This document shows positions 8,295-18,467 of a DNA stretch of 64,000 bases, piece after piece (the first letter of the stretch is position 1; every line of letters begins with the position of its first letter). Origin of the DNA: Streptomyces sp. NRRL F-5630 (GTDB lineage: Bacteria > Actinomycetota > Actinomycetes > Streptomycetales > Streptomycetaceae). Position numbers and translations under genes: made by a program. The notes beneath the pieces were generated by a model, which was not told the origin of the DNA, did not search any database, and saw only the letters and a list, made by a program, of their open reading frames with translations. The DNA is taken from assembly GCF_000719475.1 (NCBI RefSeq), contig NZ_JOGO01000013.1, forward strand, positions 68,368-132,367, written 5' to 3'.

Positions 8295-9206
8295 TCAGCC
8301 GATCCGTACGTCCGAACTCCGGGACTCCACCGCGTCCAGCGCCGCCATCGCCGCCTCGTCGAGGACGAGGGACCCCGCCGCCGTGTTCTCCTCCAGGTGC
8401 GCGACGCTCGCGGTGCCGGGGATGAGCAGCGTGCCCGGGTGGTGGTGCAGGAGCCAGGCGAGGCCGACCTGCGAGACCGTGGCGCCGAGGTCGTCGGCGA
8501 TCCGTACCGCCGCGACCTCCTCGGAGACCTTCGGCAGGCCCGGGAAGGCGCCGCCGAGCGGGAAGTACGGGACCCACGCGATGCCCTCCGCCGCGCACAC
8601 CGCGAGCACGTCCTCGGCGTCCCTGCCGACCAGGCTGTACGCGTTCTGCACGCACACGATCCCCGCCGGAAGCGCCTGGCGCAGCACCTCGGCCGTCACG
8701 CTGCTCAGCCCGATCCCGCCGATCTTCCCCTCGTCGCGCAGCGCGGTCATGACCGCGAGCTGGTCGTCGAGCGGCACGATCTGGTCGCCCTCGGCGCGCA
8801 GGCCGGGGCCGGTGTCGGCGCGGCGGAGGTTGACGACGTCGATGCGCTCGCGGCCGAGCGTGCGCAGGTTGTCCTCGACGCTCGCGCGCAGTTCGCCGGG
8901 ACGCTGCGCGAGACGGAGCGGGACCGGCCCCTCCGGCTCCGGGTCGGCGCCGACCTTGCTCACGACCACGACGTCCCCGGCGTCCCCGAACGCCTCGCGG
9001 ATCATCTCGTTGACGTGGCCGAAGCCGTAGAACTGAGCGGTGTCGACGTGGTTCACGCCCAGTTCGCGGGCGCGGCGCAGCAGGGCGACGGCGGCGGGGC
9101 GGTCGGCGCGGAGCCGTTCGAGCTGCATCGCGCCGTAGCCGACCCGGGCGACGGTGCGGGCGCCGAGCGGCGCCGTGCCGCCGGGGGCGGGGGAGTGCTG
9201 GTTCAT
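8295..9206 (-). CDS. Aldo/keto reductase (YdbC/PdxI-like)
   Basis: NADPH-dependent aldo/keto reductase of 303 residues with a TIM-barrel pattern. Catalytic Asp55, Tyr60 (DTAQFYG) and Lys84 (VVSKVG) are present. The usual fourth residue, His, is replaced by Asn126 in IDVVNLRR, a substitution I associate with the E. coli YdbC/PdxI subgroup (pyridoxal reductase). The NADP-binding end is intact (IPGTASVAHLEEN). The ATG at 9206 follows a perfect AGGAGG site; a longer frame upstream is not needed. It is divergent from a TetR regulator with two palindromic operators between them, so expression is probably repressed until an aldehyde or drug ligand appears. Confidence 0.88.
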   Translation of the reverse strand: MNQHSPAPGGTAPLGARTVARVGYGAMQLERLRADRPAAVALLRRARELGVNHVDTAQFYGFGHVNEMIREAFGDAGDVVVVSKVGADPEPEGPVPLRLAQRPGELRASVEDNLRTLGRERIDVVNLRRADTGPGLRAEGDQIVPLDDQLAVMTALRDEGKIGGIGLSSVTAEVLRQALPAGIVCVQNAYSLVGRDAEDVLAVCAAEGIAWVPYFPLGGAFPGLPKVSEEVAAVRIADDLGATVSQVGLAWLLHHHPGTLLIPGTASVAHLEENTAAGSLVLDEAAMAALDAVESRSSDVRIG

Positions 9207-9260
9207 GGGGTCCTCCTGCGAGGGGTACGGAGAAGACAGACGTGGGACCATGGAACGAAG

Positions 9261-9274
9261 CGGAGGTCCCTCCG
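9261..9274. promoter_or_regulatory. TetR operator candidate 1 (CGGAGG-N2-CCTCCG)
   Basis: Perfect inverted repeat CGGAGG-TC-CCTCCG, extended by AG/CT on each side (9259-9276), between the aldo/keto reductase and TetR genes. A second copy lies 42 bp downstream, centre to centre, i.e. four helical turns. Confidence 0.65.
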
Positions 9275-9302
9275 CTCATGTGAACGACCGTAGCACTCTT
9301 AC

Positions 9303-9316
9303 CGGAGGAGCCTCCG
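9303..9316. promoter_or_regulatory. TetR operator candidate 2 (CGGAGG-N2-CCTCCG)
   Basis: Second inverted repeat CGGAGG-AG-CCTCCG, placed immediately before the proposed TTG start of the TetR gene. Its GGAGGAG half doubles as the ribosome-binding site, so the repressor could block both transcription and access to the translation start. Confidence 0.6.
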
Positions 9317-9318
9317 CT

Positions 9319-9921
9319 TTGCCCGCCGCCCCGTCGTCCCGCGCCTCCGCTTCCGGAGCGCCCCGCGCCCCCCGCGCCGATGCCCTGCGCAACCGCGAAA
9401 AGCTCGTCGAGGCGGCCCGGAACGCCTACGCCGTCGCCAGCGAGGGCGGCCCCGAGGCCACCCTCGAAGGCATCGCCAAGGCGGCGGGCGTCGGCATCGG
9501 CACGCTCTACCGGCACTTTCCCGACCGCGAGGCGCTCGTCGAGGCGGTGTACGCGGCCGAGCTCGACGCGGTCGTCGCGGCGGCGGCCGGACTCGCCGCG
9601 AGCGAGCCCCCCGAGCGCGCGCTGCGGGCCTGGTTCGGCCGGTACGGGGAATTCGTCGCCGCCAAGCGCGGCATGGCCGACACGCTGCGCTCCGCCTTCG
9701 ACGCGGGCCGCCTCACCCCCTCCACGACCCGTTCCCGGGTCACCGAGGCGGTCGGTGTCCTCCTCGAAGCGGGCGCGAAGGCGGGCGTCCTGCGCGACGA
9801 CGTCCGCCCCGACGACGTCACCGCCCTCCTCCTGGGCGTCTTCCTCTCGGCCGGCCCCCGGGGCGAGCAGACCCCCCGCCTCCTGGACCTCCTGGTGGAC
9901 GCCCTGCTGCCGCGCGCGTAG
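9319..9921 (+). CDS. TetR-family repressor
   Basis: Transcriptional repressor of about 200 residues. The TetR helix-turn-helix is clear (EATLEGIAKAAGVGIGTLYRHFPDREALVEAVY, about residues 48-80), followed by a ligand-binding C-terminal helical domain. I chose the TTG at 9319 because GGAGGAG precedes it by 9 nt and both operators would then lie upstream; in-frame alternatives at 9250 (ATG) and 9280 (GTG) would place operator DNA inside the coding region. It is divergent from the aldo/keto reductase, its probable target, and probably autoregulated. Confidence 0.87.
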   Translation: MPAAPSSRASASGAPRAPRADALRNREKLVEAARNAYAVASEGGPEATLEGIAKAAGVGIGTLYRHFPDREALVEAVYAAELDAVVAAAAGLAASEPPERALRAWFGRYGEFVAAKRGMADTLRSAFDAGRLTPSTTRSRVTEAVGVLLEAGAKAGVLRDDVRPDDVTALLLGVFLSAGPRGEQTPRLLDLLVDALLPRA

Positions 9922-9934
9922 GTACGGTCGGCGT

Positions 9935-10384
9935 ATGAAGCGGTGGGGGAGTGCGGCGGGGCGAGGAGGGAGCGCGGCGGCGTGGTGCCGGGGGCTGTAC
10001 GTGGCGGGTTTCGCCGAGGGGACCGTGGCCCACGTCGTCGATCTGGCGCGGGGCGGCCTGGACGCCTACGAGAACTTCCCGTACGCCCCGGTCCGGGCCC
10101 TGTTCCTCGCCCTCGTCGTCCTCGACCCGCTCGTCGTCCTCCTGCTCCTGCGGGCCCCGGTGGCCGGGGTGGCGGCCGGGGCGCTGGTGATGGCGCTCGA
10201 CCTCGCGGCGAACCTGACGGCCAACGCGGGCGACCTCGCCGCGGCGCCGCTACGGACCCTGCCGGGGATGGCGCCGCTGCTGCTCTTCGGTGCCTTCGTG
10301 CTCGCCACGGCGTGGCCCCTCACCCGCGCGCTGGGCAGGAGAGCACCGGCGCTCCAGGAAGGCGGGGCCGACGCAATAAAATGA
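9935..10384 (+). CDS. Small integral membrane protein
   Basis: A 149-residue protein with four predicted membrane helices (LYVAGFAEGTVAHVV; ALFLALVVLDPLVVLLLL; VAGVAAGALVMALDL; APLLLFGAFVLATAWPL). No transporter or enzyme motif was recognised. There is no Shine-Dalgarno sequence, and TACGGT at 9923-9928 lies 6 nt before the ATG, so it is probably leaderless. It sits 13 nt after the TetR gene and 4 nt before recO, but recO has its own -10 hexamer. Confidence 0.7.
   Translation: MKRWGSAAGRGGSAAAWCRGLYVAGFAEGTVAHVVDLARGGLDAYENFPYAPVRALFLALVVLDPLVVLLLLRAPVAGVAAGALVMALDLAANLTANAGDLAAAPLRTLPGMAPLLLFGAFVLATAWPLTRALGRRAPALQEGGADAIK
10377..10382 (+). promoter_or_regulatory. -10 hexamer TAAAAT of recO (leaderless)
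   Basis: A near-consensus TAAAAT lies 6 nt before the recO ATG, overlapping the last codons of the preceding gene. There is no Shine-Dalgarno sequence for recO. This geometry implies that transcription starts at or next to the recO start codon. Confidence 0.6.
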
Positions 10385-10388
10385 GCGC

Positions 10389-11138
10389 ATGAGTCTGTTC
10401 CGCGACGACGGCATCGTGCTGCGCACCCAGAAGCTCGGCGAAGCGGACCGGATCATCACGCTCCTCACGCGCGGGCAGGGACGGGTGCGGGCCGTGGCAC
10501 GCGGGGTGCGGCGGACGAAGTCGAAGTTCGGGGCGCGCCTGGAGCCGTTCTCCCACGTCGACGTGCAGTTCTTCGCGCGCGGCAGCGAACTGATCGGGCG
10601 CGGGCTGCCGCTGTGCACGCAGAGCGAGACCATCGCCCCGTACGGCCGCCACATCGTCAGCGACTACAGCCGCTACACCGCCGGCACCGCGATGCTGGAG
10701 ACCGCCGAGCGCTTCACGGTCAACGAGGGTGAGCCCGCGATCCAGCAGTACCTGCTCCTCGTCGGCGGCCTCCGCACCCTCGCCGAGGGCAGCCACGCCC
10801 CCGCCCTCGTCATGGACGCCTTCCTGCTCCGCTCCCTCGCCGTCAACGGCTACGCCCCGAGCTTCGGCGACTGCGCCCGCTGCGGCCTCCCCGGGCCCAA
10901 CCGCTTCTTCTCCGTCTCCTCGGGGGGAGCGGTCTGCGGCGACTGCCGGGTGCCCGGTAGCGTCGTACCCTCCTCGGAGACCCTGATCCTGCTCGGCGCG
11001 TTGCTGACCGGGGACTGGGCCACCGCCGACGCCTGTGAGGCGCGGCACGCCAGGGAGGGCAGCGGGCTCGTCTCCGCCTACCTCTCCTGGCACCTGGAGC
11101 GCGGGCTGCGCTCGCTGCGCTACGTCGAGAAGCAGTAG
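10389..11138 (+). CDS. recO: DNA repair protein RecO
   Basis: RecO mediates RecA loading in the RecFOR recombinational repair pathway and anneals single strands. The 249-residue protein has the N-terminal OB-fold ([27 protein letters not shown]), a helical core and the four-cysteine zinc ribbon (CARCGLP and CGDC, about residues 160-184). The length is normal for actinobacteria. It precedes uppS, an arrangement that is conserved across the group. A leaderless promoter is likely (TAAAAT 6 nt upstream). Confidence 0.97.
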   Translation: MSLFRDDGIVLRTQKLGEADRIITLLTRGQGRVRAVARGVRRTKSKFGARLEPFSHVDVQFFARGSELIGRGLPLCTQSETIAPYGRHIVSDYSRYTAGTAMLETAERFTVNEGEPAIQQYLLLVGGLRTLAEGSHAPALVMDAFLLRSLAVNGYAPSFGDCARCGLPGPNRFFSVSSGGAVCGDCRVPGSVVPSSETLILLGALLTGDWATADACEARHAREGSGLVSAYLSWHLERGLRSLRYVEKQ

Positions 11139-11208
11139 GACGGCAGCCGCCCGCACGGCACACCGCCGTCAAGATGCACCGTCGTTGAAAGATGCGGAGA
11201 CAGCACCC

Positions 11209-12051
11209 ATGGCAGTACGCGGGATTCTCGGACGCCAGCGCCGCGAGTACCGGACCCCCGATCCGCACCCCTCCGGAGCCGTCCCGCCGAAGCTCCCCTC
11301 CGAACTGGTCCCGGGGCACGTCGCGATCGTCATGGACGGCAACGGCCGCTGGGCGAAGGAGCGCGGGCTGCCCCGTACCGAGGGCCACAAGGTCGGTGAG
11401 TCGGTCGTCATGGACACCATGAAGGGCTGTCTGGAACTCGGCATCAAGAACATCTCGCTCTACGCCTTCTCCACCGAGAACTGGAAGCGCTCGCCCGAGG
11501 AGGTCCGCTTCCTCATGGACTTCAACCGCGAGGTCATCGCGCGCCGCCGCGACGAGATGGACGCTCTCGGCATCCGCATCCGCTGGGCCGGGCGGATGCC
11601 GAAGCTGTGGAAGTCGGTCGTCAAGGAACTCCAGATCGCCCAGGAGCAGACCAAGGAGAACGACGCCCTCACGCTCTACTTCTGCGTCAACTACGGGGGG
11701 CGCGCCGAGATCGCCGACGCCGCCCGCCGTCTCGCCGAGGACGTCGCCGCCGGGCGCCTCGACCCGGGCAAGGTCAGCGAGAAGACCTTCCAGCGGTACC
11801 TCTACTACCCGGACATGCCGGACGTCGATCTCTTCCTGCGTCCCAGCGGGGAGCAGCGCACCTCGAACTTCCTGCTCTGGCAGTCGAGTTACGCCGAGAT
11901 GATCTACCAGGACGTGCTGTGGCCGGACTTCGACCGCCGCGACCTGTGGCGCGCCTGCGTCGAGTACGCCAAGCGCGACCGCCGCTTCGGCGGCGCGGTC
12001 CCCAACGAGCAGTTGCTCGCGATGGAAGAGGGGATGCGCGGGCGCGCCTAG
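11209..12051 (+). CDS. uppS: Isoprenyl (undecaprenyl) diphosphate synthase
   Basis: Cis-prenyltransferase of 280 residues that condenses isopentenyl diphosphate with an allylic primer to make the C50/C55 lipid carrier for peptidoglycan. The substrate-binding motif [10 protein letters not shown] with catalytic Asp, the RxxGHxxG-like segment RTEGHKVGE, the STENW motif and the C-terminal [15 protein letters not shown]...E all match the family. A 35-residue N-terminal extension precedes the core, as is usual in actinobacteria. The ATG at 11209 has a GGAGAC site. It is 70 nt after recO, in the same direction. Confidence 0.96.
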   Translation: MAVRGILGRQRREYRTPDPHPSGAVPPKLPSELVPGHVAIVMDGNGRWAKERGLPRTEGHKVGESVVMDTMKGCLELGIKNISLYAFSTENWKRSPEEVRFLMDFNREVIARRRDEMDALGIRIRWAGRMPKLWKSVVKELQIAQEQTKENDALTLYFCVNYGGRAEIADAARRLAEDVAAGRLDPGKVSEKTFQRYLYYPDMPDVDLFLRPSGEQRTSNFLLWQSSYAEMIYQDVLWPDFDRRDLWRACVEYAKRDRRFGGAVPNEQLLAMEEGMRGRA

Positions 12052-12102
12052 GCGAGAGTGCGGGGCGGGTACGGGCGCGGCGCGCCGCCTTCGCGGGCGG
12101 CC

Positions 12103-12181
12103 CCGTCACCCCGGACCGGCCCCGCGCTCACCCGCACCGGCCCGGCTCACCCCGCACCGGACCGCTCACCCCGGCGCGCCC
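12103..12181. repeat. Imperfect CACCCCG/CACCGG-rich repeats
   Basis: The short region between the convergent uppS and VOC genes carries several imperfect copies of a GCTCACCCCGCACCGG-like unit. It resembles a small decayed tandem array and has no coding content. Confidence 0.4.
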
Positions 12182-12185
12182 CGGC

Positions 12186-12962
12186 TCAGCCCCGTACGAG
12201 GCCGAACACCGTGCCGTCCGGGGCCCGCAGCGCCGCGCGGCCCGCGCGTGCCGTGGGTTCGCCCTCGACGAGGAGCGTCGCGCCGCCCGCGAGCGCGGCG
12301 GCCACCGCCCGGTCGAGGTCGCCCGCGAGGAAGTCGGGCTGCCAGCGCGGGCGCGGGCGCTTGGCGCCCGTGCGCAGCGGGGAGACGGAGAGCAGCGGGC
12401 GGGTGCCGCGCAGCAGGAGCGTCGCGTCCGGCGGGGCAGGGTGGGCCTTCGCGCCGAGGACGCGGGTGTGGAAGGCGAGCGCGTCGGCCGGGTCCGGGGT
12501 GTGCAGGCGGTAGCGGACCGCCTCGGTGAGCGCGGCGCCGGGTCCCGGCTCCCACAGCGTGACGCCGAGGCCCTGCCGGTCGGCGGCGAGAACGCCCCGG
12601 CCGCCTTCGAGCGGCAGCGGGCCCACCGCGACCGTGCCGCACAGCGCGCGCACCTTCTCGGCAGCGGCCCGCACGTCGGGGACCGTCAGGCACGGGGACC
12701 ACACGCCCGGCCCTGTACCGGTGTAGGAGCGGCCCACCACGAGGACCTGGGAGCCGTGCGCGTCCAGTCCGCGCCACAGGCCGCCGGGGCCGCCGCCGGG
12801 CTCGAAGCGGAGACCGAGAACCTTCGCGTAGAAGGCGCGGGCCCGCTCGGGCGCCGGGGACTGGAGCGCGGCCCAGGCCGCGCCGGAACGCGGCGGGGGA
12901 ACGGCGGCACGAGCGGGACGCGGTAGCGGGCTCGTCACAGGAGTGGCGACGCTGTCTGGCAC
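12186..12962 (-). CDS. Two-domain VOC (glyoxalase-fold) protein
   Basis: A 258-residue protein built from two vicinal-oxygen-chelate modules, about residues 25-135 and 140-258 (first module: APERARAFYAKVLGL and DRQGLGVTLWEPG; second module: DPADALAFHTRVLG and APDGTVFGLVRG). Such tandem proteins act as glyoxalase-like, dioxygenase-like or drug-binding proteins. The usual metal-ligand His/Glu set is incomplete, so a binding rather than catalytic role is possible. The start is a GTG with a GGAGG site. It is convergent with uppS. The substrate cannot be named. Confidence 0.82.
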   Translation of the reverse strand: MPDSVATPVTSPLPRPARAAVPPPRSGAAWAALQSPAPERARAFYAKVLGLRFEPGGGPGGLWRGLDAHGSQVLVVGRSYTGTGPGVWSPCLTVPDVRAAAEKVRALCGTVAVGPLPLEGGRGVLAADRQGLGVTLWEPGPGAALTEAVRYRLHTPDPADALAFHTRVLGAKAHPAPPDATLLLRGTRPLLSVSPLRTGAKRPRPRWQPDFLAGDLDRAVAAALAGGATLLVEGEPTARAGRAALRAPDGTVFGLVRG

Positions 12963-13093
12963 GGGGACCTCCGGGGTGACCGGACACGGGTGATCCCCGC
13001 CTACCCGGAGGAGAGCGCCTCAATCATGCGAATCCCCCATGGAGTGGCCCACCTCACAGGCTCCGCGCGCTCCGTTGACGCCTCCCGGCCGCC

Positions 13094-13519
13094 TTACGCG
13101 CGGGCCTGGCCCGCCGCGTGGCAGTCACCGCACGTCCCGAAGATCTCCACCGTATGGGCGACTTCCACGAAGCCGTGCTGGGCTGCCACCGTCGCGGCCC
13201 ACTCCTCGACCGCCGCGCCCTCGACCTCCACGGCCTTGCCGCAGCTCCGGCAGACGAGGTGGTGGTGGTGCTGCTCCGTGGCGCACCGGCGGTAGACCGC
13301 CTCGCCCTCCGCGTTGCGCAGCACGTCGACCTCGCCCGCGTCGGCGAGGGACTGGAGCGTGCGGTAGACCGTGGTGAGGCCGACCGAGTCGCCCCGGTGC
13401 TTGAGCATGTCGTACAGGTCCTGGGCGCTGCGGAACTCCTCGACCTCGGAGAGGGCCGAGGCCACGGCGGCGCGCTGCCGGGTCGAACGCCCCCGTACCG
13501 GGGGTCCAGCGGTGGTCAC
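13094..13519 (-). CDS. zur: Zinc uptake regulator Zur (Fur family)
   Basis: A 141-residue Fur-family zinc-sensing repressor. It has an N-terminal winged helix (TRQRAAVASALSEVEEF, then TTVYRTLQSLADAGEVDVL), the histidine-rich metal site H84-H87, and the structural zinc cysteines C90/C93 and C130/C133. It closes the operon after znuB (11-nt gap) and should repress zinc uptake genes when zinc is plentiful. The GTG at 13519 follows GAGGAGG. The genomic association with ZnuABC identifies it as Zur rather than FurA or Nur. Confidence 0.95.
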   Translation of the reverse strand: MTTAGPPVRGRSTRQRAAVASALSEVEEFRSAQDLYDMLKHRGDSVGLTTVYRTLQSLADAGEVDVLRNAEGEAVYRRCATEQHHHHLVCRSCGKAVEVEGAAVEEWAATVAAQHGFVEVAHTVEIFGTCGDCHAAGQARA

Positions 13520-13530
13520 CGGTTGCCTCC

Positions 13531-14481
13531 TCACGTCTGCTGGCTGGTCATTGTGCCAGGTGCGGCGGTGCCCGAGCCGCCGCCGACGCCCGCGACGTGC
13601 TCTTCCGGCCGTGCGTCCGTGCCCGGTTCCAGCGGGCATCCGGCCGGGTCGGCAACCGCTTTCGCCCTGGCCTGGCGGCGCGCCAGCGGCGTGGCGAGGA
13701 GCGCGAGCACGACGAACACGGCGATCGCGAGCAGCACGATCGTGCCGCCGGGCGGGAGGTCCTGGTAGTACGAGAGCGTCGTGCCGCCGAGCGTCGTGAC
13801 GACACCGATCGCGACCGCGCCCGCGAAGGTGAACGCGAAGCTGCGCGTGAGCTGTTGCGCCGCCGCGACCGGGATCACCATGAGCGCGCTCACCAGGAGC
13901 AGGCCCACGATCCGCATCGCGACGGTGACGGTCGCCGCCGCGGTGACGGCGACGAGCAGGTTGAGCAGCCGCACGGGCAGCCCCGTCACGCGCGCGTACT
14001 CCTCGTCCTGGCTCACCGCGAAGAGCTGCCGCCGCAGTCCCACCGTGACCAGCACGACGAAGCCCGCGAGCACGCACACGGCGACGACGTCGCTCGGCGA
14101 GACGGTCGAGAGCGAACCGAACAGGTACGAGGTGAGGTTGGCGTTCGAGCCGGCCGGGGCGAGGTTGGTCAGCACGACGCCGCCCGCCATGCCCCCGTAG
14201 AAGAGCATCGCGAGCGCCACGTCGCCGCGCGTGCGCCCGTACCAGCGGATGAGTTCCATCACGATCGCGCCGCCGACCGAGACGGCCGCCGCCGTCCACA
14301 GCGGCGAGGCCGAGAGCAGGAAGCCGAGGCCGACGCCGGTGAGGGCCACGTGCCCGATGCCGTCGCCCATGAGGGCCTGGCGGCGCTGCACGAGGTAGAT
14401 GCCGATGGCGGGCGCGGTGATGCCGACGAGCACGGCCGCGAGCAGCGCGCGCTGCATGATGACGGACTGGAGCATGTCCAT
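13531..14481 (-). CDS. znuB: Zinc ABC transporter permease ZnuB
   Basis: Membrane permease of 316 residues with eight or so hydrophobic helices, typical of the ABC-3 (ZnuB/TroC) family: QRALLAAVLVGITAPAIG at the start and RRQALMGDGIGHVALTGVGLG in the coupling region. Together with ZnuC and ZnuA it imports Zn2+ across the membrane. The C-terminal 45 residues are a hydrophilic extension (ARAKAVADPAGCPLEPG...). It follows znuC by 24 nt, and its product pairs with the ATPase encoded upstream. The ligand is inferred from Zur linkage and from the Zur boxes before znuA. Confidence 0.94.
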   Translation of the reverse strand: MDMLQSVIMQRALLAAVLVGITAPAIGIYLVQRRQALMGDGIGHVALTGVGLGFLLSASPLWTAAAVSVGGAIVMELIRWYGRTRGDVALAMLFYGGMAGGVVLTNLAPAGSNANLTSYLFGSLSTVSPSDVVAVCVLAGFVVLVTVGLRRQLFAVSQDEEYARVTGLPVRLLNLLVAVTAAATVTVAMRIVGLLLVSALMVIPVAAAQQLTRSFAFTFAGAVAIGVVTTLGGTTLSYYQDLPPGGTIVLLAIAVFVVLALLATPLARRQARAKAVADPAGCPLEPGTDARPEEHVAGVGGGSGTAAPGTMTSQQT

Positions 14482-14505
14482 GGTTCGCTCTGCCTTCCTC
14501 GCCGC

Positions 14506-15324
14506 TCAGCCGAGCAGCCCGCCGCGGACCGGTTCGGCCGCGCCGGAGTGGGGGTGGACGTGGTCGTGGCCGGGCAGCGCGTGCTGGCCGACGGCGCGCG
14601 GGGGCGGCCCGTCGTGCACCACGCAGCCGTCGCGCAGGACGACCGCGCGGTCGATGAGCGGTTCGAGCGGCCCGAGTTCGTGGAGCACGAGGAGCACGGT
14701 CGTGCCGCGCTCGACCTGGGCGGCGAGCGTGCGGGCCAGGACCTGCTGGCTCTCCAGGTCCACGCCCGCCATCGGCTCGTCCATGACGAGCAGTTCGGGC
14801 TCGCAGGCGAGCGCGCGGGCGATCAGGACACGCTGGTGCTGGCCCCCGGAGAGCGCTTCGACGGGGTCCTTCGCGCGGTCCGCCATCCCCACCTCTTCGA
14901 GCGCGGCGCGTATCGCCGCGCGGTCCGCGCGCCCGAGGAACCCGAGCCTCGCGCGCGCGAGCCGCCCCGAGGCGACGATCTCGGAGACGGTCGCGGGGAC
15001 GCCCCCGGCGGCGGTCGTGCGCTGCGGTACGTACCCGAGGCGCGCCCAGTCGCGGAACCGCCTGAGCGGGGTCCCGAACAGCTCGACACCGCCGCCGGTG
15101 ACGGGCACCTGCCCGATCGCGGCGCGCACCGCCGTCGACTTGCCCGAGCCGTTGGCGCCGAGCAGCGTCACGACCTCGCCGCGCCGCACCCGCACGTCGA
15201 CCCCGTGCAGGACGGGGCGCGCGCCGAGCCGCGCGGAGACCTCGCGCAGCGCGAGCACGGTCTCCCGGCCGTCGCCGGGCTCGCCGCGGTCGTCGTCCGC
15301 GCCGGAGCGGGGTGAGGGAATCAT
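14506..15324 (-). CDS. znuC: Zinc ABC transporter ATPase ZnuC
   Basis: ABC ATPase of 272 residues that powers zinc import. Walker A (GANGSGKST), the Q-loop (VPQRT), the signature LSGGQHQR, Walker B (LLVMDEP) and the switch His (LHELG) are all present. The C-terminal tail is His-containing (ALPGHDHVHPHSG), which may buffer zinc. The ATG at 15324 has a perfect AGGAGG site; the longer open frame upstream lacks one. A 163-nt gap separates it from znuA. Confidence 0.94.
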   Translation of the reverse strand: MIPSPRSGADDDRGEPGDGRETVLALREVSARLGARPVLHGVDVRVRRGEVVTLLGANGSGKSTAVRAAIGQVPVTGGGVELFGTPLRRFRDWARLGYVPQRTTAAGGVPATVSEIVASGRLARARLGFLGRADRAAIRAALEEVGMADRAKDPVEALSGGQHQRVLIARALACEPELLVMDEPMAGVDLESQQVLARTLAAQVERGTTVLLVLHELGPLEPLIDRAVVLRDGCVVHDGPPPRAVGQHALPGHDHVHPHSGAAEPVRGGLLG

Positions 15325-15487
15325 GGGCGCGCCTCCTGGGAGCGAAGTGCGGGTGCGGTGGGGCGGAACGAGGTGACGGGCGGGACGGGCGCGGACGCGG
15401 CCGGCGCTGTGGCACGCGCGCGGGGCCGGGGAGGGCCGTCCGGCGCCGTAGGGCCGGGGGAGCGGCCGTCCGGCGCCGGACGGCCGC

Positions 15488-16477
15488 TCAGGAGGCTCCC
15501 AGCGCCTTCTGGAGCGCCGTGAGGTTCGCGTGCATGACCTCGATGTAGTCGTCGCCGCGCGAGGCGTCCGTGATGCCCTCCAGCGGGTCGAGCACATCGG
15601 TCCTGAGACCCGAGTCGCTCGCCACGGTCTTGGCGGTGCGGTCGGAGACGAGTGTCTCGTAGAAGACGGTCGTCACGTCGTGGGCCTTCGCGATCTCGCG
15701 CAGCTCCTTCATGCGGGCGAGGCTCGGCTCGCTCTCGGGGTTGAGGCCCGCGATGGCCTCCTCGGTGAGGCCGTAGCGCTCGGCGAGGTAGCCGAAGGCG
15801 GCGTGCGTCGTGAGGAAGACCTTCGTCTTCGTGTGCTCCAGGCCCTCGCGGTAGTCCGCGTCCAGCTCGGCGAGTTTACCGACGAGGGTCTTCGTGTTCT
15901 TCGCGTACGTGTCCGCGTGGTCGGGGTCGGCCTTCTCCAGCTCCTTGCCGACGCCCTTCGCGAGCTGCGCGTAGCGGACGGGGTCGAGCCACACGTGCGG
16001 GTCCTCGCCCCCCTCGCCGCCGTGGTCGTGGTCGTGCTCCTCGCCGTGGTCGTGCTCCTCGGCGTGCCCGCCGACCTCCGTGCCGTGCTTCTCCAGCGTC
16101 GTGAGCGAGGTCACGTCGAGCTTGTGCTTCACCGAGGACTGCGCGGCGACGTCGTCCACGGAGGGCTGGAGGCCCTTGAGGTAGAGGAGGACGCCGGAGT
16201 TCTCGACCTCGACGGTCTGCTTGGCGCTGATCTCCAGGTCGTGCGGCTCCTGGCCCGGCTTGGTCAGGGTGTCCACGTCCACGTGGTTCCCGCCGATCTC
16301 CTCGGCGAGGTAAGTGAGGGGGTAGAACGCGGACGTGATCCTGAGCTTGCCGTCCTCGTTCGAGCCGGAGCCGGTGGAGGAGCAGGCGGCGAGGACACCC
16401 GCGCCCAGGACGGCGGCGAGGGAGCCGGCGACGGCGCGGAGGGATATGGGGGAGCGGCGGCGGGAGCTGGGCTTCAT
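15488..16477 (-). CDS. znuA: Zinc-binding lipoprotein ZnuA
   Basis: Solute-binding lipoprotein of 329 residues that captures zinc outside the membrane and delivers it to ZnuBC. It has a lipoprotein signal with lipobox VLAAC (Cys32). A histidine/acid-rich metal loop ([17 protein letters not shown]) interrupts the binding-protein core, as in other ZnuA proteins, and the ligand regions [14 protein letters not shown] and [14 protein letters not shown] are intact. The start is uncertain: ATG 16477 gives the best signal peptide, ATG 16486 and TTG 16495 are in frame, and none has a Shine-Dalgarno sequence. Two Zur boxes immediately upstream indicate zinc repression. Confidence 0.94.
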   Translation of the reverse strand: MKPSSRRRSPISLRAVAGSLAAVLGAGVLAACSSTGSGSNEDGKLRITSAFYPLTYLAEEIGGNHVDVDTLTKPGQEPHDLEISAKQTVEVENSGVLLYLKGLQPSVDDVAAQSSVKHKLDVTSLTTLEKHGTEVGGHAEEHDHGEEHDHDHGGEGGEDPHVWLDPVRYAQLAKGVGKELEKADPDHADTYAKNTKTLVGKLAELDADYREGLEHTKTKVFLTTHAAFGYLAERYGLTEEAIAGLNPESEPSLARMKELREIAKAHDVTTVFYETLVSDRTAKTVASDSGLRTDVLDPLEGITDASRGDDYIEVMHANLTALQKALGAS

Positions 16478-16491
16478 GACACTCATTTTCA
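16477..16491 (-). promoter_or_regulatory. Zur box 1 (7-1-7) at znuA start
   Basis: TGACACT-C-ATTTTCA fits the streptomycete Zur 7-1-7 pattern (TGA...TCA ends, AT-rich core). It touches the proposed znuA start codon, so bound Zur would block the start of transcription or elongation. Confidence 0.75.
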
Positions 16492-16498
16492 ACAAAAG

Positions 16499-16513
16499 TG
16501 GAAACGATTGTCA
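16499..16513 (-). promoter_or_regulatory. Zur box 2 (7-1-7) upstream of znuA
   Basis: TGACAAT-C-GTTTCCA on the minus strand, another 7-1-7 element, centred 22 bp from box 1. Two adjacent sites about two helical turns apart would allow cooperative binding by two Zur dimers. Confidence 0.75.
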
Positions 16514-16774
16514 ATTACGAGAGTGGTGGGCGTCCGGACGCGCTCCGTGACCGGCCGAGGCATCCGCCGCCCGACCCGTCGGCACGCCCCCGGGGCGGTG
16601 GGCGGACCGCGTCCGACGCACCCGCCGGGGCGGTGCGCACCGCCCCGGAACCGCGTGCCGGGGAACCGATTTGGTCCGGGGTGCGGGGCCGCCGGTAACC
16701 TGAGGCATTCGCTGGGCAGTGGCGGGCTCGCCGGGCCCAGAAGACCGCTTCGTCGTCGTAATGAAGAGAGCACC

Positions 16775-18157
<1,383 letters not shown>

Positions 18158-18165
18158 GCCACCGC

Positions 18166-18214
18166 GGCGCCGGGCCGCCCGCCCCGTACGCACGGGAGCG
18201 GGCGGCCCGGCGCC
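18166..18214 (+). terminator. Terminator after glyS
   Basis: A perfect 17-bp stem (GGCGCCGGGCCGCCCGC and its complement) begins 9 nt after the glyS stop codon. Its 15-nt loop can itself pair (CCCGT/ACGGG). No U tract follows, as is usual in Streptomyces. Confidence 0.85.
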
Positions 18215-18395
18215 GTCCTGGCGCCCTCCGGGAAGGCGAGTCGCGGGAGCGAGCCCTTCTGCGTGGCCTGCGCCTTCGGCGAGGGCTGTTTCCGTGCCTT
18301 CGCCGAGGGAGACGGAGCCCCATCGGCGGGTGAGGGCCGAGCCGCCCCACCGGCAGGTGGGAGCGGCACGCGTCCGTGGCCGGGGGCGGCACGCG

Positions 18396-18431
18396 GGCGG
18401 GGCCCGCTCTCCCGTGGGAGCGGGCCCCGCC
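18396..18431 (-). terminator. Terminator of the GH87 gene
   Basis: A perfect 14-bp stem (GGCGGGGCCCGCTC / GAGCGGGCCCCGCC) with an 8-nt loop, 37 nt beyond the stop codon of the minus-strand glucanase gene. It could also back up the glyS terminator from the other side. Confidence 0.8.
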
Positions 18432-18467
18432 GTCCTGCCTTCCCTCCGTGCTCAGGGGTGAGGGTGC

